Origin: Nostoc sp. 106C
GTDB taxonomy: Bacteria > Cyanobacteriota > Cyanobacteriia > Cyanobacteriales > Nostocaceae
Assembly (NCBI RefSeq): GCF_002154725.1
Contig: NZ_MTAW01000219.1
Coordinates: 1-64,000 of the forward strand
Reading direction: 5' to 3'
DNA: 64,000 nt
Of the stretch, positions 37,054-43,394 are shown piece after piece (position 1 is the stretch's first letter; every line of letters starts with the position of its first letter). The notes under the pieces are model-generated. The model was given only the letters and a program-made list of their open reading frames with translations, made no database searches and was not told where the DNA came from. A program made the translations under genes and the position numbers.

Positions 37054-37230
37054 ATGACTACTGAAAAAGCAAAAAATTCCAAAAATATTGCGTCTGCCAC
37101 TTCTGGGCAAAGTGAAAGCAAAAAAGAACTCAATCAAAAGACTTCTGTAGAATTTTCAGTTAGCATTTTATTAGGAGTAGTAGTAATTGTACTTGTGGCA
37201 GCAACTGCTTATTACGGACTAGTTCGCTAA
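37054..37230 (+). CDS. Small single-span membrane protein, 58 aa
   Basis: ATG at 37054 opens a frame to TAA at 37228-37230. The first 35 residues are polar and rich in Lys, Ser and Asn (TTEKAKNSKNIASATSG). The rest is a clear transmembrane helix, FSVSILLGVVVIVLVAATAY, ending YGLVR. Codon choice and the amphiphilic split look like a genuine small gene. The topology suggests a cytoplasmic N-terminus with a C-terminal anchor, as in small photosystem- or membrane-associated subunits. No known family is recognised. Confidence 0.6.
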   Translation: MTTEKAKNSKNIASATSGQSESKKELNQKTSVEFSVSILLGVVVIVLVAATAYYGLVR

Positions 37231-37689
37231 TTTGCTCCAAACGACAAAAATACAGCAGAATTTAGAACCACAAGAGGCTTTATATGTCTGGTTTTAAAAC
37301 TTAGGATGTATATTCAATAAAATGAAATCTGCTGTATTTGAATATCAAACCACAGATAAACACAGATGAACACCGATATTTATCTGTGTTCATCTGTGTT
37401 TATCTGTGGTTCCTTTTTTACTGATTTGCATTTTTGCAAGAAGTGTATTAAATATGTGTTTTATTGGTAAATAGACTGGGCATTGCCCACCATATCCGGG
37501 TTTTGATGGCATGGGCACTGCCTACAGATGCTAAGAAAGCGGGAACACCTAACGACAAACAAGTGATGCGTGTTCCTCTGCTTCTGCCTTAACCAGACCG
37601 TCATTGAGCGCTAAAATTTGACAAAACCCGCAAATTTACATAAGTTCTAAATTTCTTCCGGAATGCGCCAAACGCATCCTGTATACCAT
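37231..37689. other. Intergenic region with palindromic repeats
   Basis: This gap contains the 26-bp palindrome described separately and a fragment of the TGGGCATTGCCCACC repeat family near 37478. The rest shows no gene. Confidence 0.4.
37348..37411. repeat. Perfect 26-bp-arm palindrome
   Basis: The left arm starts AACCACAGATAAACACAGAT (37348-37373), the right arm is its exact reverse complement (37386-37411), and the loop is 12 bases. A half copy (AACCACAGATGAACACCGAT) occurs near 27861. It is probably a dispersed repeat; it would fold into a very stable hairpin and could terminate or process RNA. Confidence 0.8.
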
Positions 37690-37795
37690 TACATACAGAA
37701 CCACTTATACCTAAAACGGGGCAATACTACTATGAAGCCCCATATAAAACTAATCTCTCAAAGCCGCTCTCAATTAAGTTTAGAGCGGTTTTGCT
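37690..37795 (+). ncRNA. Candidate small RNA with intrinsic terminator
   Basis: Two adjacent hairpins are seen: GGGGC (37718-37722) with GCCCC (37737-37741), then CCGCTCT (37764-37770) with AGAGCGG (37782-37788). Flanking AAAG/TTTT extend the second and it runs into GGTTTTGC. The second has intrinsic-terminator form, yet no gene ends just upstream. A 24-codon frame starting at the ATG at 37732 overlaps it. I infer a short transcript of about 100 nt; promoter not identified. Confidence 0.4.
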
Positions 37796-37968
37796 ATATA
37801 TAGTCAACTCTTGGTTAAATTTTCAATTCTGCGATCGCATGGGAAGTTGGATAATTTCTTGTTAGCTACGTTATTACCCGGTTGAGCCACCTCAATACTC
37901 TTGCTCAAGCTAACTACTAAAAATACCACGATTAGCTGAAAATAAATCACAGACAAGCAGAAGAGAAC
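37796..37968. other. Upstream region of the RibD-C gene
   Basis: A 173-base region with one HIP1-like site. It contains no ATG, GTG or TTG that could start the downstream frame after the in-frame stop at 37933-37935. Confidence 0.4.
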
Positions 37969-38517
37969 ATACGAAAAATACGCTTATTTATTGCCTCTAG
38001 TCTTGACGGATATATTGCCAGGACATCAGGAGAGGTCGATTGGCTATTCACAGACCAAGACTATGGTTACACTGAGTTTTTTGACCAAATTTACACAGTA
38101 CTTATAGGTAGTAAGACATATCACCAAATGCTTGGATTTGGGGAATATTCATACAAAGGCAAGAAAGGTTTTGTTTTCTCTAATACTCTCCAAGGTAAAA
38201 CAGACAACAACGTGGAATTTGTTGGGGGTGATTTGAAGGGCTTTATCAACACGCTGCGTCAATCTAGTAGCGGCGATATCTGGTTAGTTGGGGGAGGACA
38301 GATAATTCATTATTTTCTGATTCACAGCTTGATTGATCAATTGATTCTCTCGATCCACCCCATTATTTTAGGAGATGGTATACCCCTAATTTGGAAAGAT
38401 CGCAGTGTAGAAACATTACTTGAGTTGAAAGATGTAAGAACTTATGAATCTGGATTATTGCAAGTAACTTCCAATTTCAAAAGTAATACCAATTCAAATA
38501 ATGTTTGCGACAGATAA
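37969..38517 (+). CDS. RibD C-terminal / dihydrofolate-reductase-like protein without a normal start codon
   Basis: From 37969 the frame reads (I)RKIRLFIASSLDGYIA, the canonical N-terminus of RibD-C/DHFR-like reductases. It continues with VDWLF, VLIGSKTYHQM, WLVGGGQIIHYFL and HPIILGDGIPL. It is full length (182 codons), but the codon where Met is expected is ATA (37969-37971). There is no ATG, GTG or TTG between the in-frame stop at 37933 and the internal ATG at 38128, which would delete the nucleotide-binding strand. Either ATA is used, start loss has made a recent pseudogene, or there is a base error. Family members reduce pterin- or flavin-precursor-like substrates with NADPH. Confidence 0.7.
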   Translation: MRKIRLFIASSLDGYIARTSGEVDWLFTDQDYGYTEFFDQIYTVLIGSKTYHQMLGFGEYSYKGKKGFVFSNTLQGKTDNNVEFVGGDLKGFINTLRQSSSGDIWLVGGGQIIHYFLIHSLIDQLILSIHPIILGDGIPLIWKDRSVETLLELKDVRTYESGLLQVTSNFKSNTNSNNVCDR

Positions 38518-38524
38518 ATTCTTT

Positions 38525-38838
38525 GTAGGGGGCACGGCACCAGTCATTGGTGTCAACTTAAGCTCAAACGCTTATCCCACATACGTTTTACCCCTCCCCT
38601 TAATCCCCTCCCCCGAAGTTTGCTCAACGGGGGGGAACCCCCGCACGCAACTTCTCTCCGCCTGCGGGGAGGGGAAGTTTTGGCTTTAGACAAAACTGGG
38701 GTGGGGTGACGAGGATCGTAATGGTAGGTGAGTGAATACAAAATCACGTTTTAACAAGGGTTTCACGTTAAGTTGACACGTATGGGCACCAGTAAAATAA
38801 TTTGATATACCAAAAGATTGTGGCTGCCGTGCCCCTAC
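38525..38838. repeat. Palindromic TAGGGGCACGGCA repeat, split by an insertion
   Basis: The outer arms GTAGGGGGCACGGCA (38525-38539) and TGCCGTGCCCCTAC (38825-38838) belong to the repeat seen intact at 45221-45285. Here the two halves are separated by the 240-bp insertion at 38545-38784. Confidence 0.75.
38545..38784. mobile_element. 240-bp MITE with 17-bp TIRs and 9-bp TSD
   Basis: The ends CATTGGTGTCAACTTAA (38545-38561) and the reverse complement of TTAAGTTGACACGTATG (38768-38784) match at 15 of 17 positions. They are flanked immediately by identical direct repeats GGCACCAGT (38536-38544 and 38785-38793). Removing the element and one direct repeat restores the palindrome found intact at 45.2 kb. 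It has no transposase. The interior is C/G-rich, with CCCCTCCCC and GGGGAGGGG inverted segments. Confidence 0.8.
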
Positions 38839-38879
38839 TCATGTGTCGCGTTCTTTTTTCAAAATAGTATAAGCCTAGA

Positions 38880-38930
38880 GATGCATTCTAAATTAGTAAT
38901 AGTGTAGGTGGGCATTGCCCACCCTACGGA
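38880..38930. repeat. GGTGGGCATTGCCCACC palindrome
   Basis: A perfect short palindrome (GGTGGGCATTGCCCACC) lies near 38908-38924; relatives occur near 37478 and 39577. It is a dispersed hairpin family. Confidence 0.6.
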
Positions 38931-39012
38931 GTGTTGGTGTTTTGCTACGATCCCGATTTTAGATTGGCGATGAGTAAATATCTCTAAAATCAGGAAATCT
39001 AAAATTGTCAAA

Positions 39013-39342
39013 CTACCACCAAATGCGATTGCCGTTTTCGTCAACTCGTGCTTGTCGAATTACATCAGAAATCTCTTCAGCGTCTTTTACATGGTGGAGG
39101 GCTTTCTTTTCACCATCGGGTTCATCGACAACAAAGTATGTGGGGACTTTAATGTGGTCACCTGTAATGTCTGGTGAATCTACAGCTACTTGTTGAGCCT
39201 TATCTTCAACTGACTGGGATTCGTCAGCAATTCTATCTCCTGGATTGGCAGTTAAGTTTCTTTCTTTTACGTTTGGCTCGTCTTTAGAATGCCAATCTTC
39301 GCTTACTGGTTGATTAATTTGCTCTTTTGGTTCGTTAGTCAT
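39013..39342 (-). CDS. Small acidic hypothetical protein, 109 aa
   Basis: The protein is highly charged and probably disordered for residues 1-60 (NEPKEQINQPVSEDW, SKDEPNVKERN, rich in Asp, Glu and Gln). A better-ordered C-terminal part follows, with VPTYFVVDEPDG, KKALHHVKDAEE and ARVDENGNRIWW. No signal peptide is present. The family is not recognised; the composition recalls stress- or desiccation-related hydrophilic proteins, but this is not evidence of function. It is monocistronic. Confidence 0.6.
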   Translation of the reverse strand: MTNEPKEQINQPVSEDWHSKDEPNVKERNLTANPGDRIADESQSVEDKAQQVAVDSPDITGDHIKVPTYFVVDEPDGEKKALHHVKDAEEISDVIRQARVDENGNRIWW

Positions 39343-39769
39343 AACTATTGCGGGAATTTAAACTCTACTTTTACTAATATCAATCTAAAAAATAAAATGC
39401 CTAAAAAATTCTTTCTCTAGAGAGAGTTTGAAATTATCAATAAATAGATAGATGTCTATGGTTATATATTGGTTCTGATTTTTAACAAAAACTTCTAGCT
39501 AGAGAAATAGTTAATATTTATTTTTTGCTCAAATATCCTATAAGACTCATATCTGATTTTTGAAATACAGGAGGTAAATGTAGGGTGGGCACTGCCCACC
39601 AAAACCCCGATATGATAGACAATACAATTTAATTTTAAAAGAGTTGGAACTATTATTGTCTACTCCTATCTCAACCAAGCTTACGCATAAAGCTGTATTC
39701 AGGGATTTACAAGTAGTTTAATGATTTTAAATTGCAGCGATCGCTCTCCTGCTATCCTAAAATCCGGCT
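39343..39769. other. Intergenic region, repeat fragments only
   Basis: A 427-base AT-rich gap with direct repeats of TCTAGAGAGAG / CTAGCTAGAGAAA near 39415-39505, a TCTGATTTTTGAAATACA element near 39552, and a GGGTGGGCACTGCCCACC palindrome near 39583-39600. No gene was seen. Confidence 0.5.
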
Positions 39770-40786
39770 TCACTTATTGAGTTGAAAAGGTGTATATTTG
39801 CCCCCCAGTGCTTCGACAATGGTGCGGGTATTCGCCTCCATCATTTTGATATAAGTATCACCTTGACTACCCTTTGCGCCAATTGAATCAGAGTAGAGTT
39901 GACTTGATGCTAGCTTCACTCCTGCTTCTTGGGCTACTGTCTTGATTAATGCCGGATTGATTGTGGTTTCGGCAAAAATTGAGCTAACGCCGATTTTTTT
40001 AATTGACTCTACCAATCGCTGTACTGTTTGGGCGCTTGGTTGTTCTTCGGTGCTGATACCGATTAATGTACCAGCGATCGCAATCTGATAAGCACGTCCA
40101 TAATATTGAAATGCATCATGGGTAGTGACGAGTTTGCGTTTATCTGCGGGGATAGTTTGGATCTGTTGATTAATCCAGCTATGCAACTGCTTTAATTCGT
40201 TGGTAAGTTGGGTTGCATTTTGCGTGAATTTCTCTTTATCTTCGGGTAATAACTCAATCAAACCATCGCGAATTGCACCTACCATTGCGATCGCATTTTC
40301 TGCACTACCCCAAACATGGGGATCTGGTACTACTTCGCCTTTACCTTTATCTAACTCCAAAGGTTTGACAACTTCTCCCACTGCTACCTTCCGCACATTT
40401 CCACCAGCAGCATTCATCAACTTAATCAATCCCGGTTCGAGGTTGTAGCCGTTATACAAAATCAATTTAGCTTCTTCTAAAACCCGGCTATCTGCTGGTA
40501 CTGGTTCGTAAACGTGGGGATCTGTACCTGGTTTGAGAATTCCAGTTAGCTTAATTTCGTCTCCTCCAATCTCTTGCGTCAAATCAGCAATAATCGTGCT
40601 AGTTGCAACAACACGCGGTTTACCACCTCCCTGGGGATTGTTACTCCCAGTCGGCTGACTGCAACTTATTAAAGCTAAAGGCAGAAGAATTCCCAGGCAC
40701 ATCTGCGAAACAATATTCTTATTGATTCTGTTGACCTTCGCTTCGCCGTAGATGCCGCTAATCTCTATCCCAAGTATTAGTTTCAT
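39770..40786 (-). CDS. Metal ABC transporter substrate-binding lipoprotein (ZnuA/TroA type)
   Basis: The 338-aa protein has an export signal with lipobox LALISC (Cys42), so it is a lipoprotein on the periplasmic face. The metal ligands read His91 (TDPHVYEP), His157 (PDPHVWG), His223 (TTHDAFQYY) and Asp300 (LYSDSIG). A His at the third position, where MntC/PsaA have Glu, favours the TroA/ZnuA (Zn or Zn/Mn) type. There is only a short acidic stretch (LDKGKGEVVPD) in place of a long His-rich zinc loop. It is divergent from the ATPase gene across 69 bases, so all three genes probably share one regulator. Confidence 0.85.
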   Translation of the reverse strand: MKLILGIEISGIYGEAKVNRINKNIVSQMCLGILLPLALISCSQPTGSNNPQGGGKPRVVATSTIIADLTQEIGGDEIKLTGILKPGTDPHVYEPVPADSRVLEEAKLILYNGYNLEPGLIKLMNAAGGNVRKVAVGEVVKPLELDKGKGEVVPDPHVWGSAENAIAMVGAIRDGLIELLPEDKEKFTQNATQLTNELKQLHSWINQQIQTIPADKRKLVTTHDAFQYYGRAYQIAIAGTLIGISTEEQPSAQTVQRLVESIKKIGVSSIFAETTINPALIKTVAQEAGVKLASSQLYSDSIGAKGSQGDTYIKMMEANTRTIVEALGGKYTPFQLNK

Positions 40787-40855
40787 TTATCTAAGATATT
40801 ACTTCTAACTATAGAGTTTTTCATATTTCTCTCATTTTTATAGTAAGCTCAAGAA
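40787..40855. promoter_or_regulatory. Divergent promoter of the metal transporter
   Basis: A 69-base AT-rich spacer between the substrate-binding protein gene and the ATPase gene must contain both promoters. A Fur/Zur- or MntR-type operator is expected from the function, but no convincing palindrome is seen. Confidence 0.4.
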
Positions 40856-41704
40856 ATGAAATATAGAAATAAAATTATGAAGAGTATCTCTTTTTACAAG
40901 AAAAACGCCCAAGCACCGATACAAAACTGGGCAATACCTGAACAAGTCATTCAAACTCACCAGATGAAATCTACAGCAGGAATTAGCATCACACATCTTG
41001 GCGTGTACTACCGCACGCAAGAAGCTTTGAGAGATGTTAACTGTTTTATTGAACCAGGTAAACTCACAGGTATTTTTGGCCCCAACGGTGCTGGTAAAAG
41101 TACCTTGATGAAGGCAATGTTAGGCTTAGTTGCTCCAAGTAGTGGTAATGTCTTATACCAAGGTAAACCTTTGATGCAGCAACTAGAGAAAGTTGCTTAT
41201 GTACCACAGCGCAGCCAAATAGACTGGACTTATCCGGCTACCGTTTGGGATGTAGTGATGATGGGACGGGTAAAAAAGACAGGATGGTTGCGTAGCTTTT
41301 CAGCAGTTAGCCGCCAAGTAGCAAACAGTGCTTTAGAAAGAGTGGGGATGAACCAATTTCGCGATCGCCCCATTGGAGAACTTTCTGGAGGACAGCAGCA
41401 GCGAGTATTTTTAGCCCGTGCTTTAACCCAGCAAGCAGAAATTTTCTGCTTTGATGAACCTTTAGTAGGTATCGATCAGAAAACTCAGACAGTAATTTTT
41501 GAAGTCTTCCAAGAACTCGCAGCCGCAGGCAAAATCGTCTTAGTAGTTAACCATGACTTAGGCGAATCGATATCCCATTTTGATGATTTAATATTATTAA
41601 ACCGGGAATTAGTTGCCACAGGTTCACGGCAGCAAGTACTCACCGAAGAAAACTTAAACCGTGCTTATGGTGGTAAAGTAATTTACTTTTCTGATGCAGC
41701 TTAA
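40856..41704 (+). CDS. Metal ABC transporter ATP-binding protein
   Basis: The 282-aa ATPase has Walker A GPNGAGKST (about 79-87), Q-loop VPQRSQIDW, signature LSGGQQQR and Walker B IFCFDEP followed by a conserved Asp (GID). The H-loop is VNHD. The RSQIDWTYPATVWDVVMMGR stretch is typical of Mn/Zn/Fe-type (ZnuC/MntA) ATPases. The first 36 residues before MKSTAGISITHL look unconserved; a start at 40964 is possible. The gene is followed after 92 bases of direct-repeat sequence by the permease gene. Confidence 0.88.
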   Translation: MKYRNKIMKSISFYKKNAQAPIQNWAIPEQVIQTHQMKSTAGISITHLGVYYRTQEALRDVNCFIEPGKLTGIFGPNGAGKSTLMKAMLGLVAPSSGNVLYQGKPLMQQLEKVAYVPQRSQIDWTYPATVWDVVMMGRVKKTGWLRSFSAVSRQVANSALERVGMNQFRDRPIGELSGGQQQRVFLARALTQQAEIFCFDEPLVGIDQKTQTVIFEVFQELAAAGKIVLVVNHDLGESISHFDDLILLNRELVATGSRQQVLTEENLNRAYGGKVIYFSDAA

Positions 41705-41796
41705 ATTGTCATTGGTCATTGGTCATTAGTCATTAGTTATCGGACAAAGAACAAAGGACAAATGACAAAGGACAAACAACAAATGACGAAGGACAA
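41705..41796. repeat. Simple direct repeats between transporter genes
   Basis: The spacer is made of near-identical ATTGGTCATT / GACAAATGACAAAGGACAAA units, a low-complexity repeat type frequent in Nostoc. It lies between co-transcribed genes. Confidence 0.6.
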
Positions 41797-42657
41797 ATGA
41801 TGTTACAAGCATTGATTGAGCCATTACAATATGGCTTTATGCAGCGATCGCTGGTGATTGCGATTTTAGTAGGCTTATTGTGTGCAGTAGTTGGCAGCTA
41901 CTTGATGGTGCAACGATTAGCATTACTCGGTGATGCTATTAGTCACTCAGTTTTGCCAGGACTCGCGATCGCCTTTATGGTGGGAGGGAATATATTTGTT
42001 GGCGCATTTATTGCAGGCGTTCTCAGTACAATGGCGATCGCAGTAATTAGGACGCGATCGCCAATCAAAGAAGATGCAGCAATGGGCATAGTTTTCTCTG
42101 CATTCTTTGCCCTTGGGATCACCCTAATTACAGTTATTCAAAAAGATAACAAAATCGACCTGAATCACTTTCTATTCGGCAATATTCTCGGCGTTACCAT
42201 TGACGAAGTGCGAGACACCGCCATCATTGCGGCAGTTGTTTTATTAGTTGTAGTTTTGTTATACAAAGAACTTTTATTTTACACCTTTGACCCCTTAGGC
42301 GCACAAGCCGCAGGCTTACCAGTCAATCGGTTGAACTTTGGATTAATGCTGCTAATTGCCTTAACAATTGTCGCCAGTATGAAAGCCGTAGGTGTGATTC
42401 TCGTACTCTCACTATTAATTACCCCAGGTGCTACCGCCTATTTATTAGTTAAACGCTTAAATCAAGTGATGATTTTGGGTGCAGTCATCGGCGTAATTTC
42501 TAGTATTAGCGGTATGTACCTCAGCTACTTTTATAACTTACCCTCAGGCCCCGCGATCGTTTTAGTAGTATCGGGATTATTTGTATCGGCATTATTATTT
42601 AGTCCTCGACACGGGATATTTACGCCGCAAAAGAAGAAAGAGATGGTAGAAAAGTAA
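41797..42657 (+). CDS. Metal ABC transporter permease (ZnuB/MntB family)
   Basis: The 286-aa integral membrane protein has seven to eight hydrophobic segments (LVIAILVGLLCAVVGSYLM, IFVGAFIAGVLSTMAIAVI, TAIIAAVVLLVVVLLY and so on). The ABC-3 signatures are LGDAISHSVLPG (about 33-44) and the late LITPGATAYLL. With the upstream ATPase and the divergent lipoprotein it forms a complete importer for Zn or Mn. Either of two consecutive ATGs (41797, 41800) may be used. Confidence 0.88.
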   Translation: MMLQALIEPLQYGFMQRSLVIAILVGLLCAVVGSYLMVQRLALLGDAISHSVLPGLAIAFMVGGNIFVGAFIAGVLSTMAIAVIRTRSPIKEDAAMGIVFSAFFALGITLITVIQKDNKIDLNHFLFGNILGVTIDEVRDTAIIAAVVLLVVVLLYKELLFYTFDPLGAQAAGLPVNRLNFGLMLLIALTIVASMKAVGVILVLSLLITPGATAYLLVKRLNQVMILGAVIGVISSISGMYLSYFYNLPSGPAIVLVVSGLFVSALLFSPRHGIFTPQKKKEMVEK

Positions 42658-43002
42658 ATTTATTTAAAAGTAGGGTGTGTTATGCCGCAGGCTAACGCAC
42701 CTTGTACGAATTACGAATTAGTTAAGACTTCTCATTATCCCGCAAACCCGCCGTCACAATATTGTTATGCCGTAGGCTAAGGCACCTTGAATTGTTGGCG
42801 GTGCGTTGCGCTGCGCGACAACACACCCTACACTGAAATTTTTTAACTTAGAGCTAGCCTTTTCCCAGGCTAAATTCTTGATGAAAACTCGCAATTTACG
42901 TAATTATCAACCTTGCTCTTGATTTATTTACAGTAAACTGAGCTTAAGCCTCAGTAATACATTATCTTAAATTCTGGTATTCAAAATCGCCAAATACCCA
43001 CT
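42658..43002. other. Intergenic region with repeat fragments
   Basis: A 345-base gap holding two partial copies of the TATGCCG(C/T)AGGCTAA(C/G)GCACCTTG repeat (near 42680 and 42765) and a GCGTTGCGCTGCGCGACAAC segment. An AT-rich stretch follows and probably carries the promoter of the EACC1/caspase genes. Confidence 0.5.
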
Positions 43003-43092
43003 ATGGCAGACATTAAACTTACAATCAGTTTTATTGACCAAGACTTAGATGAAGAAGAAAAAGACGAAGAAGCCGAAAGACTTCTGACTTAA
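43003..43092 (+). pseudogene. N-terminal fragment of an EACC1-like protein
   Basis: ATG at 43003 starts MADIKLTISFIDQDLDEEE, the usual N-terminal strand and acidic helix of the small EACC1 (effector-associated constant component) proteins. A TAA at 43090-43092 ends it after 29 codons. The next codon is an ATG in the same frame, and the downstream peptide continues the domain. One base change (for example CAA or TTA to TAA) would explain it. Confidence 0.65.
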
Positions 43093-43386
43093 ATGAAAGA
43101 ACTTGATGAGGTAGAAGAAGTTAACCGAGTAGCTGAACTCAACGCACCAGTGGGAAGCAAGTCAATTACAGGCTATGTTGTCGGTCAAGTGATGGCTATT
43201 ATGAAATCGGAAAGTGTCAAGCAAGTTTGGGGTTTTCTTAGCGATCGCTTAGGTAACAAGCCGATTGAAATAGAACTAGAATTAACCAAAGAAAGCGGAG
43301 AAAGCAAGAAAGTCAAGGTTAAAGCCAGCAGTCGCAAAGAATTAGAAGCAGCAGTGAATGCAATACAAGAAATTACAAAGGTGTAG
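43093..43386 (+). CDS. EACC1-like effector-associated small protein, C-terminal part
   Basis: The 97-aa frame starts at the ATG directly after an in-frame TAA and is in frame with 43003-43092. It contains a hydrophobic helix (ITGYVVGQVMAIMKSESVKQ), the conserved LSDRLGNKPIEIELEL and a C-terminal KVKASSRKELEAAVNAI. This layout matches EACC1 proteins encoded next to caspase- or trypsin-like effectors in multidomain bacterial conflict systems. The caspase gene begins nine bases after the stop. TAAATG may allow termination-reinitiation, so function may be kept despite the missing N-terminal strand. Confidence 0.7.
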   Translation: MKELDEVEEVNRVAELNAPVGSKSITGYVVGQVMAIMKSESVKQVWGFLSDRLGNKPIEIELELTKESGESKKVKVKASSRKELEAAVNAIQEITKV

Positions 43387-43394
43387 ATAGGTAG

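Noticed and set aside
36925-37137. Two overlapping minus-strand frames antisense to the small membrane protein
   Set aside because: Both are shadows of the desaturase end and the 37054 gene on the plus strand.
39770-40786. Naming the transporter mntC outright
   Set aside because: The third ligand is His223 and not Glu, so manganese specificity is not supported.
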